Shown: positions 15,194 to 23,130 of the stretch, piece after piece
Position numbering within the stretch: the stretch's first letter is position 1
How the letters are laid out: every line of letters starts with the position of its first letter
Source of the DNA: Saccharofermentans sp.
GTDB taxonomy: Bacteria; Bacillota; Clostridia; Saccharofermentanales; Saccharofermentanaceae
NCBI GenBank assembly: GCA_024403795.1
Contig: JAKSRD010000022.1
Coordinates: 1 to 36,111, forward strand
Length of the DNA stretch: 36,111 nucleotides
Direction of reading: 5' to 3'
Notes under the pieces: generated by a model
The model's input: only the letters and a program-made list of their open reading frames with translations
What the model was told of the DNA's origin: nothing
Database searches by the model: none
Translations under genes and position numbers: made by a program

Positions 15194-16603
15194 TCAGCTC
15201 TTAGGTGCGCCGCAGTCAGGGCAGAACTTTGAAGTAATGTCTGTCTTTCCGCATGCTGCGCATGTCCAACCGCTTGCGGGAGCTGAACCGCAGTCAGGAC
15301 AGAACTTGGAAGTGATGCCTGTCTTTCCGCAAGAAGCGCATGTCCAAGTGCTTGCAGGAGCCGCACCGCAATCAGGACAGAACTTCGAAGTGATGCCCGT
15401 CTTTCCGCATGCTGCACATGTCCAGCCGTTTGCGGCACCGCCATTGACCTGATTGCCAAAGCCTTCGCCTATCTGCTGGGATGTTCCCATGATGGGATTC
15501 AGAGCTTCCTTTGTCATGTTCATTACACCGCCCATGGCGCCCAATGTAACACCGAGGCTGGCAATATCACCGATACCGCCGCCTGCACCGCCGGAACCTG
15601 CGCCGCCTGTGATACCGTTCTGCATAGCTTCCATACCAACCTGTCTTGCAGTCTCCTGCTGATAGGTATAACCCTTCATCTTCATCTCTTCAGCCTCAGC
15701 CTGAGCCTGCAACTTGTATGCTTCTGCTTCTGCCTGTGCCTTGATGAGAAGTGCATCGGCATCTCCCTGCGCGCTTACTGCTTTGATCTGAGCGCCGGTC
15801 TCTGCTTCGACCACCATTCTCTCTCTTGCTGCTTCCGCTTCAGCCTTCTTGATCTCTTCCTCACGAACCTTGAGAGTCTTCTCGGCATACTGCTGCTGAA
15901 GTTTGATATAATTCGGATCATCATCCGGTGTGGCAATGGATGTTACATAGAACTCAGGTATGGTGAGACCGTATTCGACCATTGCCGCATTGATATCTGT
16001 CTTGAGTTTCTGTGAGATAAGATCGAGATATGCATCGACCTCAAGGATGTTGATATTCTCTTCCTTGATGATCCTTGCAAGATCCGTCTTAACCGAGCTT
16101 ACGATCAAAGGTCTGAACATGCCGGCATCACAAGCAAGACCGTCACTTGCACCGACAATGTCTGTCTTCTTAAGTGCGTCCGTTGTTCCGACGAGCTTAA
16201 CAACAAGTTGTCTGGGATCAGATACCTTCATGTTAAAGCTGCCGCTGGCACCGATCTCGATGTGGAGTCCGGACGCCGGGTCAAAGAGTCTGACCTTGCT
16301 GTCTGTTCCCCACTTTACACCCATGATGGTGACCAGGTTTACGAAGTATACTTCAGCGTGGAAGACATTTACTCCGCCGGTACCGAGCTTCATGTAATCA
16401 CGAACCTTCGGGATGTTATTCGTAACGAGCGTATGTCTGCCGGGTCCGAAAATATCCAGCGCCATACCGTCTTTGAAGAAGATCGCCATCTGCGTCTCAT
16501 GTACGATGAGCTGCGATCCGATGGTAAAGTCCTCATTCGGATGCTTGTAGACCAGGACTTCATTACTGCCTTCATACTTGATTACACTGATTGCTTCAAC
16601 CAT
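15194..16603 (-). CDS. SPFH/band-7 protein with three C-terminal zinc ribbons
   Basis: 469 residues. An SPFH (stomatin/flotillin-like) domain covers about 20-230 and is followed by an Ala/Glu-rich coiled coil (about 230-330, EAEAYKLQAQAEAEEMKMKG) as in flotillins. A Gly/Met-rich linker (335-385) leads to three near-identical 26-residue zinc ribbons, each CxxC-x10-CxxC (WTCAACGKTGITSKFCPDCG). SPFH proteins oligomerise on membranes and organise partners. The zinc ribbons could bind protein or nucleic acid. It has no N-terminal TM helix, so it is probably peripheral. It follows the zinc-ribbon membrane gene by 20 nt and is likely co-transcribed with it. The start at 16603 has an AGGAAG site 9 nt away. 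Confidence 0.88.
   Translation of the reverse strand: MVEAISVIKYEGSNEVLVYKHPNEDFTIGSQLIVHETQMAIFFKDGMALDIFGPGRHTLVTNNIPKVRDYMKLGTGGVNVFHAEVYFVNLVTIMGVKWGTDSKVRLFDPASGLHIEIGASGSFNMKVSDPRQLVVKLVGTTDALKKTDIVGASDGLACDAGMFRPLIVSSVKTDLARIIKEENINILEVDAYLDLISQKLKTDINAAMVEYGLTIPEFYVTSIATPDDDPNYIKLQQQYAEKTLKVREEEIKKAEAEAARERMVVEAETGAQIKAVSAQGDADALLIKAQAEAEAYKLQAQAEAEEMKMKGYTYQQETARQVGMEAMQNGITGGAGSGGAGGGIGDIASLGVTLGAMGGVMNMTKEALNPIMGTSQQIGEGFGNQVNGGAANGWTCAACGKTGITSKFCPDCGAAPASTWTCASCGKTGITSKFCPDCGSAPASGWTCAACGKTDITSKFCPDCGAPKS
15197..15427 (-). repeat. Tandem 78-bp repeat encoding zinc ribbons
   Basis: Three in-frame units at 15427-15350, 15349-15272 and 15271-15197, the last one three bases short before the stop. 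Each encodes one CxxC...CxxC zinc ribbon. DNA similarity between units is high, pointing to recent tandem duplication or gene conversion. Confidence 0.85.
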
Positions 16604-16623
16604 TTTTCCAATCTTCCTTTCTC

Positions 16624-17454
16624 TTATTCATTTGTATTCTTTGTTGGCTTTTTCTCAGTTAATTTGGCTGTCGCCTCACCGGCTACCATCAAGGCTGCAG
16701 GTATTGCTATTGCAAGGACAACCGATGTTACCGTCGACATGTCGCACATGTACGCAAGTATCGTATATATCAACAGCGGCAATGCGATCAGGAAAGAAAT
16801 CACTTTGAGGATTATGTTGAACACGCCTCCGAGATACATAACAAATCCCAATCCTGCTGATACGGCAACGGCGATCGGTATGGCTGCTCCCCAGGGAAGT
16901 CCGCCCATCTCCTTCATTACAAAACAACTTGCCGTCGCCAGGATCAGGCTGCAGATGACTGTCAGCGGGATCTGCTTCTTACGATCTTCTTTGATCCCCG
17001 CTTCACAGCGGATCTTAAGCTCTTCGGTATCTCTGTAACCGGGTATCTTTGCAAACTCTGATATCGCGCTCCTGTAAGAACCGTCCTTCAGAAGCTGCTG
17101 TCCCTTGGCATAGATTCCGGCCAATTCAGCCTTCTCCATTCCTTCGTTGCACAACTTCTCGAGTTCATCGGTAACATGATCGTGGATCTTGTTGCAATCC
17201 ATGATCGTAGTCTTGAACGCAAGCCTTGCCTCATTGACCGTTGTGGTCTTCGGGCTGCCTTCAAGAAGCGAATACGCCTGATTAATGTTCGTGATGATTC
17301 CGGAATACTTTGCAACATCCGGGACAAACTCAGTAATAGCCCAGCTGTTACCGCAATTTGCGCATCTGCTTGAACCGGCAAGATAATCGTTAACGATATC
17401 TCCGCCGCAGACTTTGCACTTCTTCGATATCTGTGTAGTAATTACTCCATCCAT
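16624..17454 (-). CDS. Zinc-ribbon multi-TM membrane protein
   Basis: 276 residues. An N-terminal zinc ribbon (CKVCGG at 13-18 and CANCGNSW near 32-39) is followed by a soluble helical part (about 50-165). The segment LLKDGSYRSAISEFAKIPGYRDTEE reads like one TPR-type repeat. Four hydrophobic helices follow (about 172-265) and a Lys/Thr-rich tail. Such zinc-ribbon/TPR/TM proteins are common and uncharacterised in Clostridia. It sits 20 nt upstream of the SPFH gene in the same direction; together they may form a membrane scaffold unit. A GGGGAT ribosome site lies about 9 nt before the ATG at 17454. Confidence 0.75.
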   Translation of the reverse strand: MDGVITTQISKKCKVCGGDIVNDYLAGSSRCANCGNSWAITEFVPDVAKYSGIITNINQAYSLLEGSPKTTTVNEARLAFKTTIMDCNKIHDHVTDELEKLCNEGMEKAELAGIYAKGQQLLKDGSYRSAISEFAKIPGYRDTEELKIRCEAGIKEDRKKQIPLTVICSLILATASCFVMKEMGGLPWGAAIPIAVAVSAGLGFVMYLGGVFNIILKVISFLIALPLLIYTILAYMCDMSTVTSVVLAIAIPAALMVAGEATAKLTEKKPTKNTNE

Positions 17455-17501
17455 TACATGATCCCCTATTCTGTTACTTCAGGTAAATACACACCCTTTG
17501 G

Positions 17502-17510
17502 ATTATAACA
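17502..17510 (-). promoter_or_regulatory. Extended -10 promoter of the zinc-ribbon/SPFH operon
   Basis: TGTTATAAT on the minus strand, 48 nt upstream of the 17454 start codon. No good -35 is seen, which is usual for extended -10 promoters. Confidence 0.45.
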
Positions 17511-17574
17511 TGTATGCACGATTTGTGGGGATTTCTCGAAAACAACATTTTGACCGATTCCTGCTTTTTTCGAG

Positions 17575-17612
17575 CATAAAAAACGGCGAAAAGCACGAAT
17601 GCCTTCCGCCGT
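17575..17612 (-). terminator. Terminator of the Yip1-like gene
   Basis: Minus-strand stem ACGGCGgAAgGC / GCttTTcGCCGT followed by TTTTTTAT, 23 nt past the stop at 17636. Confidence 0.85.
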
Positions 17613-17635
17613 GTTGTAAGTTGATTCAAGTCTGA

Positions 17636-18523
17636 TCAGACTGCGAAGAATCCTGCAACGTATGTAGCAATCGCTGCACAAGCTACGATTACAAAAGCCT
17701 TCTTATTACCGGAGAGCTTAGTCTCGGCAGATACACCTTCGTAAAGCATTACGATGTAGTAGAGATAGCATGCGGTACTGATAAGTGAGCCGAATCTGAT
17801 TGCCGGAATAAGTCCGAAGAATGAACCGATGAGATCTGTAATCACATATGCCGGACCTACCGCCAAAGCTACTGCAACGAGAAGTCTCTGGAAAGACCAC
17901 TTCTCTTTGACGATAAGACCTCCAAGGACCAAAAGACCTGCCAGACCGGCTATACGGACTGCATAATAAATAAACGGGAAAGTGCAATCCTTAACAATGC
18001 TTCCGACAAGATCAAATCCATCATAGATCAAAGGATATCTGAAATAGTCGATGACATCGATAATGGTAGAGGAGAATGCATTTATGACTGCGCAGATGAC
18101 ACAAACGATTGCCGTAAGAATAATTGCATCTCCGGTGCTCTTATACTTGGGAACGATCTCGGCGGGACCCGTAACCGGATGGAGTGCCGCACTAAAGATA
18201 TTCTTGAAGTGCTGACCGAACGGAATCCTGTCTGACGGCTGCTTAGAAGCAGGTGCTGCAGGAGCAACAGGCTGCTGAGTAACAGGTGCTGCCGCATACT
18301 GAGGCTGAGGAGCAGGTGCTGCAGGCTGCTGAGGTGCAGGTGCTACGGGTGCTGCCGCGTACTGAGGCTGAGGTGCAGGTGCTACGGGTTGCTGAGGAGC
18401 TGGTGCTACGGGTGCTGCTGCAGGCTGGGAAACAGGTGCTGAGGCTGCTGCGATCGCCATACCGCATCCGGCGCAGAATGCTGCACCATCGGGATTTTCG
18501 TTACCGCAATTAGGACAAAACAT
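17636..18523 (-). CDS. Zinc-ribbon protein with Pro/Ala-rich linker and Yip1-like membrane domain
   Basis: 295 residues. The N-terminus MFCPNCGNENPDGAAFCAGCG is a zinc ribbon. Residues about 35-105 are a low-complexity Pro/Ala/Gln linker built on repeats of APAPQQPVAPAPQPQYAA. About five TM helices (110-295) form a Yip1-like domain. The ATG at 18523 follows AAAGGA with good spacing; the longer frame from 18562 would start before the -10 to start-codon leader and lacks a ribosome site. It is the third zinc-ribbon membrane-associated gene in a row on this strand, but it has its own promoter (18572-18598) and terminator. Function unknown; Yip1 proteins are membrane-trafficking factors in eukaryotes and undefined in bacteria. 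Confidence 0.75.
   Translation of the reverse strand: MFCPNCGNENPDGAAFCAGCGMAIAAASAPVSQPAAAPVAPAPQQPVAPAPQPQYAAAPVAPAPQQPAAPAPQPQYAAAPVTQQPVAPAAPASKQPSDRIPFGQHFKNIFSAALHPVTGPAEIVPKYKSTGDAIILTAIVCVICAVINAFSSTIIDVIDYFRYPLIYDGFDLVGSIVKDCTFPFIYYAVRIAGLAGLLVLGGLIVKEKWSFQRLLVAVALAVGPAYVITDLIGSFFGLIPAIRFGSLISTACYLYYIVMLYEGVSAETKLSGNKKAFVIVACAAIATYVAGFFAV
18286..18420. repeat. Low-complexity Pro/Ala/Gln coding repeat
   Basis: Repeated blocks of GGTGCTGCCGC-type sequence encode the APAPQPQYAAAPV linker. Both strands stay open here, which creates long false reading frames. The array may vary in length between strains. Confidence 0.7.
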
Positions 18524-18571
18524 ACGGGAATCCTTTCTTCGGGCTGAAAACCCGATAAACAATATAGGTTT

Positions 18572-18598
18572 ATTGTATCATAACGTCAGTGTTTTCAA
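18572..18598 (-). promoter_or_regulatory. Promoter of the Yip1-like gene
   Basis: TTGAAA (18598-18593), 15 nt, TACAAT (18577-18572), with TGA directly before the -10 as in extended -10 promoters. Confidence 0.45.
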
Positions 18599-18622
18599 GG
18601 GGAGAACAGACAATTTCTTCGA

Positions 18623-18648
18623 TAAAAAAGGGGGCCGAAAGCCCCCTT
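18623..18648 (-). terminator. Terminator of the sigma/anti-sigma operon
   Basis: GGGGGC-tttcg-GCCCCC on the minus strand followed by TTTTTTAT, 21 nt past the anti-sigma stop. Confidence 0.9.
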
Positions 18649-18668
18649 CGAATCAATTGTCTGTATCT

Positions 18669-19631
18669 TTACAGTGCATCAACAACGTTGCAGATGGTCT
18701 CTGTAGACTGAGGATCTGAGAACACGATAAGGTATGCCTTGCCGTCCTTCTTGAAGAGCGCGGCGTTCACATCTGCAGAAGCCTCATTCTTGGCTAGTTC
18801 GCCGACATTACCGAATACAACTCTGTAAAGTCTGAGTACCGTGCCACTCGGGGTGGTAACATCCGAGCCGACACTGTTATTATCCTTAAGGTAATGCGAG
18901 ATAAGTTTGTTGATGTCTCCGCTGAGGAGTAAAACTCTTTCTCCGTTAACACCGAAGAATACTTCTTCTTCGAAGATATCGTAGCACTTGCCCGTACCGC
19001 TTCCCTTAAGATCGAACGGAAGAGCTTTCTTGATCCTGTCGAGGCGTGCATCGCCTACGCCCTCATTTCCGACATCCGTCTCGCCTTCAACTCCGGCAGT
19101 AACCGGTCCGGTCGTATCCCGGGGAACAGATATCGTAACATCCGTTCCGTTTACACTTTCTGCGGACAACGACTTATCGCCATAAGAAACACCGTCGCGT
19201 TGAGCCAAAGAATTCTCGCGGTCTTCCTCAAAGTTGAAATCGGGAATACTATCGATGCTCTCAGCTGCCTGTCCGCCAAGATTGTAAGCTGACTCGGCTT
19301 TGGAATTGTTAAGACGCGTCATTACAAAGATCACGCCGCCTGCTATGACAACAGCAGCCGCGATGGAAGAGATCCAGATAATGGGGCTCTTCTTTGCTTT
19401 CTTCCTCTTAACGGAGGTCTCACCGTCACCGTCAAATATAACTTCATTGGACTCGCGCTTATCAGTATGCGGTATTGCCGATACAAAAGGAGTCGACTCA
19501 TCATCAAAATCAGCTTCAACTACAGAATTATTCGACTGTTCTTTAATGGCGGCCGAGACAGCACTCATGATCCTGGACTTCATCTCAGGATTAACCGTCG
19601 CGTTTTCCATGATCTCGTTGTACTTAATCAA
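18669..19631 (-). CDS. Putative transmembrane anti-sigma factor
   Basis: 320 residues. The N-terminal cytoplasmic part (1-80) begins NEIMENATVNPEMKSRIMSAV and carries a KRKKAKK stop-transfer patch. One TM helix (83-105) follows, then an extracellular domain of about 215 residues containing CYDIFEEEVFFGVNGERVLLL and LRLYRVVFGNVGE. There is no zinc-binding HxxxCxxC motif, so it is not a ZAS-type anti-sigma. The role is inferred from its position: it overlaps the ECF sigma gene by 8 nt, and the TTG start at 19631 uses an AAGGAGGT site inside the sigma gene with 8-nt spacing, so the two are translationally coupled. The outer domain would be the signal sensor. Confidence 0.7.
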   Translation of the reverse strand: MIKYNEIMENATVNPEMKSRIMSAVSAAIKEQSNNSVVEADFDDESTPFVSAIPHTDKRESNEVIFDGDGETSVKRKKAKKSPIIWISSIAAAVVIAGGVIFVMTRLNNSKAESAYNLGGQAAESIDSIPDFNFEEDRENSLAQRDGVSYGDKSLSAESVNGTDVTISVPRDTTGPVTAGVEGETDVGNEGVGDARLDRIKKALPFDLKGSGTGKCYDIFEEEVFFGVNGERVLLLSGDINKLISHYLKDNNSVGSDVTTPSGTVLRLYRVVFGNVGELAKNEASADVNAALFKKDGKAYLIVFSDPQSTETICNVVDAL

Positions 19632-20292
19632 AATCGTCCACCTCCTTCAATAATTCTCTCAGTTTGTCACGAGCACGCTTCAAGTCTGAACGTACCGTTG
19701 CCTCACGTCTGCCGGTGATCCTGGCAATTTCCGAGGTCTGATAACCTTCCTGATAGAAAAGGTGGATTGCTTCACGCTGTGCAACGGGGAGGCTTCGAAC
19801 TGCATCCCAGATGGCTCTGTATTCTTCGCCTTTGTCGAGGTCTTCCTGAACCTCGCCGGCGATCTCTTCATTCAGCTCCATCGTGTCGCGAACATTATTG
19901 TAATCTATGCGATTCTTGGAGAGATTGGCTGCAACTCTCATAAGCCATGCTTTACGATGTGTATCGTTCTCGAAAACAGGTCTTACGGTTACGAACTTGA
20001 TCATCGTCTCCTGCAATATGTCCTCTGCGTCCTCCTTGTTGTGCAGGTAAGAGAGCGCAAGACGGAAAATGGAATTACCATGAACGTCTAAGATCTCTTC
20101 TGCTTCCTTCTCTATCTCTTCGTCAGACTTTCTGGAAGAACCGCTTGTGGGTTCCTCATTGAAAGGCTCATCTGCGTCGCCGAAGACAACATCGGAAGCG
20201 GCTTCTGAAAAGCCGTTATCCGAGCTCTTGGCAAACAACAATACCGAGAGTTTTCTTAAAAGCGGTAGGTTAGCTTCGTAAGTAAGTTCCAT
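19624..20292 (-). CDS. ECF-type RNA polymerase sigma factor
   Basis: 222 residues. Sigma region 2 covers about 71-130 (SYLHNKEDAEDILQETMIKF, then KAWLMRVAANLSKNRI) and region 4 covers about 165-215 (SLPVAQREAIHLFYQEGYQT, a helix-turn-helix SEIARITGRREATVRSDLKR). An unusual acidic N-terminal extension of about 65 residues is longer than in typical ECF factors. It probably responds to an envelope signal through the downstream TM protein. The ATG has AAGGAA six nt upstream. It has two promoters: a sigma-A one and, closer in, a motif shared only with the serpin promoter, which suggests autoregulation. Confidence 0.93.
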   Translation of the reverse strand: MELTYEANLPLLRKLSVLLFAKSSDNGFSEAASDVVFGDADEPFNEEPTSGSSRKSDEEIEKEAEEILDVHGNSIFRLALSYLHNKEDAEDILQETMIKFVTVRPVFENDTHRKAWLMRVAANLSKNRIDYNNVRDTMELNEEIAGEVQEDLDKGEEYRAIWDAVRSLPVAQREAIHLFYQEGYQTSEIARITGRREATVRSDLKRARDKLRELLKEVDDFD

Positions 20293-20324
20293 CAGTTTCC
20301 TTATCGTTTTCCTCCGCCTTCACC

Positions 20325-20357
20325 CTATATACAGATGAGGCGGTCAATTTGTTGCAG
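20325..20357 (-). promoter_or_regulatory. Predicted ECF autoregulatory promoter
   Basis: Minus strand: CTGCAAC (20357-20351), 16 nt, CTGTATATAG (20334-20325). Same blocks and spacing as at 15020-15052. The transcript would start near 20318, about 26 nt before the sigma start codon. Confidence 0.65.
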
Positions 20358-20360
20358 GCA

Positions 20361-20389
20361 ATTATACGTAAATGAATAAATCCATGCAA
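20361..20389 (-). promoter_or_regulatory. Sigma-A promoter of the ECF sigma gene
   Basis: TTGCAT (20389-20384), 17-nt spacer, TATAAT (20366-20361). Basal transcription would start over the ECF -35 block, so the two promoters overlap and could interfere. Confidence 0.65.
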
Positions 20390-20390
20390 A

Positions 20391-20419
20391 TTGTCCTTAA
20401 ACCAATTCCATATTATAAT
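20391..20419 (+). promoter_or_regulatory. Sigma-A promoter of the tcdA-like gene
   Basis: TTGTCC (20391-20396), 17 nt, TATAAT (20414-20419). Its -35 lies one base from the -35 of the opposite promoter, so polymerases would compete back to back. Confidence 0.65.
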
Positions 20420-20448
20420 ACGAAGAACCAAAAAAAGGAAAATGATTT

Positions 20449-21153
20449 ATGGATTCCAGATTTGAGCGCGAAGAGATCTTGGTCGGACAGGAGAATCTGT
20501 CCCGTTTGTCATGCGCCAAAGTCCTGATCTTCGGAGTGGGCGGGGTCGGCGGATATACGGCCGAGTGTCTGGCAAGAGCCGGCATCGGTCACATAACGCT
20601 CGTGGATTCCGACAAAGTCGACATCACTAACATCAACCGTCAGATCCTGGCACTTGATTCAACCATAGGGAAATACAAAGTCGATGTTTGCAGGGAACGC
20701 ATCCTGGACATCAACCCGAATGCCGAAGTCATCACAAAGAACATTTTCTATCTGCCTGAATCCGCCGGTGAATTCGATTTTGCGTCTTACGATTACATTG
20801 CCGATTGCATCGATACCGTATCAGCCAAGCTCGACATCATCTGCCGTGCTCAGGAAGCCGGGACACCGGTGATCAGCGCCATGGGAGCCGCAGGCAAATT
20901 GGATCCCACCGCCTTTACCGTAGCCGATATCTCCAAGACGTCCTACTGTCCGCTCGCCAAAGTTATGCGCCGGGAGCTCCGTAACCGCGGCATCGTTCAC
21001 CAGAAGGTCGTCTATTCGCCGGAGAGCCCCATCGCTCCCAAAGAAGGAAAACGACCGGGCACCTTGTCATTCGTACCGGCAGCATGCGGGATCGTTCTTG
21101 CCGGAGCCGTCATCAACGATCTTATGAACCTTGAAGAGATCTCTGCAAACTAA
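20449..21153 (+). CDS. tcdA: tRNA threonylcarbamoyladenosine dehydratase (ThiF/E1 family)
   Basis: 234 residues of the E1-like/ThiF fold. The nucleotide-binding motif GVGGVGGYTAECLARAGIG (about 29-47), VDSDKVDITNINRQ with the conserved Asn/Arg/Gln and DCIDTVSAKLDI match TcdA (CsdL). That enzyme activates the carboxyl of t6A37 in tRNA with ATP and cyclises it to ct6A. The conserved C-terminal SPE-P and PGTLSFVPAACG segments are present. An AGGA site is 9 nt before the ATG. It is divergent from the sigma operon and probably monocistronic; no terminator is seen after it. Another ThiF-family role cannot be excluded but is less likely. Confidence 0.85.
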   Translation: MDSRFEREEILVGQENLSRLSCAKVLIFGVGGVGGYTAECLARAGIGHITLVDSDKVDITNINRQILALDSTIGKYKVDVCRERILDINPNAEVITKNIFYLPESAGEFDFASYDYIADCIDTVSAKLDIICRAQEAGTPVISAMGAAGKLDPTAFTVADISKTSYCPLAKVMRRELRNRGIVHQKVVYSPESPIAPKEGKRPGTLSFVPAACGIVLAGAVINDLMNLEEISAN

Positions 21154-21211
21154 TGACCGTTGCTGACAAAACTACAGCTTCGTCTTAAATGGTTTTTAAT
21201 AATAACTTAAT

Positions 21212-21241
21212 TTGCAAGTAACATAATTTACATCATATACG
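21212..21241 (+). promoter_or_regulatory. Weak promoter before the GGDEF-EAL gene
   Basis: TTGCAA (21212-21217), 18 nt, TATACG (21236-21241), only about 16 nt from the start codon, so the leader would be very short. Treat as tentative. Confidence 0.25.
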
Positions 21242-21256
21242 TAGGATAATAAGTCT

Positions 21257-23104
21257 ATGAGCAGAAATGACGGCAGATTATTCATCAAATCCAATGCGAT
21301 CTATGTCGCTGTCGTTTTCGCGAGCGTGGCATTATTCGTAAGCCTTCTCGCGGTTCAGATCTTCTCGAGCGTCTCCACGACAAGATATTTCATCGGCGTT
21401 GCATTGATATTGCTCGCTTTCCTGATGAACATCCTTGAGGGCAAGTTCGGCTACTATATCTCGTTTGCCCTGAACTTTGTTCAGTTCATGATCTACACCT
21501 ATGAATACATCATGATGAAGCACGAATCGGCACCGATCCTCCTTGTAATGACGTTTGTCACCATGGTGATCAACATGCTGCTCCAGTATTACATCATTAA
21601 GCTTGCAAAGAAGATCCAGGGAATCACCGGAGCCAAGCGCGACGAACGCGGCAAGGCGATCCGTAAAGAATTAGAGGAAGAGATGTTCACCCGTACGAGC
21701 CTTATCGTTAACCATGAATCCATGGACAATAATCAGGATCTGCGTGAAGCGCTCGGCAAGAATATCCTTACTTCCATCGATCCTCTGACGACTCTTCCGG
21801 GACGCGACAGGATCACCGAACGTGCCGACAGACTCATAAGAGAAGACATCGCGAACATGCAGGAAAGCGAATATCCGGAATCAGCCAGCCGTCCGTTCAC
21901 GATCATCTACATCGCACTCGACCACTACGATACACTGACAAGAACCATAGGTCATAAGTCAATGGATCTGTTCATCCAGAACATGGCCCACCGTCTTCGT
22001 GAGGCAGCCGATCCCACCGATATGGTCGCAAGGACCGACAACGCAGACTTTGTGGTTTTGTTCAAGAGACTGATCTCTCCCGAAGCGGAGACAAAATATG
22101 CCGAGAAACTCGCAAGAGAGGCTTCACGTTCTTTCACTGCCGGCATCGATTCCATGAAGCCGAGCATTCATTACGGTTTCTCACATTATCCGGCTGACTC
22201 CAGACACGGAAGTGAACTTATCGCCATAGCCGAAGCTCGCATGAACAAGGCGTCCTCCGATACGGAACCGGCAGGATATAACGAAGAAGTTCAGAACCTT
22301 CCCGGTGCTGAATTATTCAAGGACAAATCACGCAACGACATAGTCAAGATCTTCGAACGGGCAATATCAGACGGAAGCATTTATATGGCATATCAGCCGT
22401 GCTTCACGGCCGACCGAGTGCTGACCGGTTTTGAAGCTTTCATGAGATTCGATAAGAACGGCACGGCCATCTCTCCTCAGGTATTTCTTGCCGCTGCAGA
22501 GAACTCGGGTTATATGCGCAGGATCGGCGGATATTCCATGGAGTGTTCGCTGAATGCTCTTGCCTCGATCAATAAGATCGATCCGAAGCTCACGATGACG
22601 ATCAACATCTCCAACCACCAATTACGAGAGCCTTCTTTCATCGAATCTTTCTCCAATGCAGTCTCATCCGCTGACTGTAATGTTGAGAACATCATCCTTG
22701 ATCTTCAGGAAGAGAGCCTTATCACAAGCCTTCCCGACATCAGGATGACCGTTGAAGAACTTGCCACCACAGGCGTGAAAATGGCTCTCGATAATTTTGG
22801 CAGAGGTTATTCCTCATTCAACACGATTCCCCTGTTGCCCGTCTCAATTCTTAAACTCGACGGCAACTTCACATCTAAGCTCGCGACCGATGCCACCGTA
22901 AGGATCCTTACACGTTCGGCCGTCTACCTTATGCATGACATCGACATAACCGTAACGGCAACAGGCGTCGGTCAGAAAGAGCAGTTCGAGATCCTTGCCG
23001 GAAGCGGCTGCGACAGATTCCAGGGTAATTACATGGGTTCGCCCATCTCCGTTAAGGAACTTGCTCCGTTCATCGTAAAGTGCGCCAATCTGTCCGCCCT
23101 GTGA
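21257..23104 (+). CDS. Membrane protein with degenerate GGDEF and degenerate EAL domains
   Basis: 615 residues. Four TM helices (about 14-115) and a short linker precede a GGDEF-like domain (about 170-345) and an EAL-like domain (about 355-610). The GGDEF signature is replaced by DNADF (261-265), so cyclase activity is unlikely. In the EAL domain the signature is EAF (393-395). The metal-site Glu is Asp482, DDFG is D512-N513-F-G, and the AEGVE loop is ATGVG (568-572). Lys533 and Gln589 remain. With several metal and catalytic ligands changed, phosphodiesterase activity is doubtful. It may be a c-di-GMP receptor or scaffold, as known for other degenerate members. The start ATG has only a weak GGAT ribosome site. 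Confidence 0.85.
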   Translation: MSRNDGRLFIKSNAIYVAVVFASVALFVSLLAVQIFSSVSTTRYFIGVALILLAFLMNILEGKFGYYISFALNFVQFMIYTYEYIMMKHESAPILLVMTFVTMVINMLLQYYIIKLAKKIQGITGAKRDERGKAIRKELEEEMFTRTSLIVNHESMDNNQDLREALGKNILTSIDPLTTLPGRDRITERADRLIREDIANMQESEYPESASRPFTIIYIALDHYDTLTRTIGHKSMDLFIQNMAHRLREAADPTDMVARTDNADFVVLFKRLISPEAETKYAEKLAREASRSFTAGIDSMKPSIHYGFSHYPADSRHGSELIAIAEARMNKASSDTEPAGYNEEVQNLPGAELFKDKSRNDIVKIFERAISDGSIYMAYQPCFTADRVLTGFEAFMRFDKNGTAISPQVFLAAAENSGYMRRIGGYSMECSLNALASINKIDPKLTMTINISNHQLREPSFIESFSNAVSSADCNVENIILDLQEESLITSLPDIRMTVEELATTGVKMALDNFGRGYSSFNTIPLLPVSILKLDGNFTSKLATDATVRILTRSAVYLMHDIDITVTATGVGQKEQFEILAGSGCDRFQGNYMGSPISVKELAPFIVKCANLSAL

Positions 23105-23130
23105 TTTCATCAACCAAGCGTATCCCACTA

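Noticed and set aside
15144..15452. Plus-strand open frame opposite the zinc-ribbon repeats
   Set aside because: It mirrors the tandem zinc-ribbon codons of the SPFH gene, has no ribosome site and is low complexity.
17640..17680. ECF -35-like CTGCAAC on the plus strand
   Set aside because: It lies inside the Yip1-like coding region, has no CTGTATATAG block after 16 nt and no gene downstream on that strand.
18243..18513. Open frames on both strands in the Pro/Ala linker region
   Set aside because: Products of a simple-sequence coding repeat; the zinc-ribbon/Yip1 frame on the minus strand has the motif and start-site support.
21212..21241. Third ECF-type promoter before the GGDEF-EAL gene
   Set aside because: TGCAAG and ATATAC resemble the motif loosely, but the AAC core and the CTGTATATAG block are absent.
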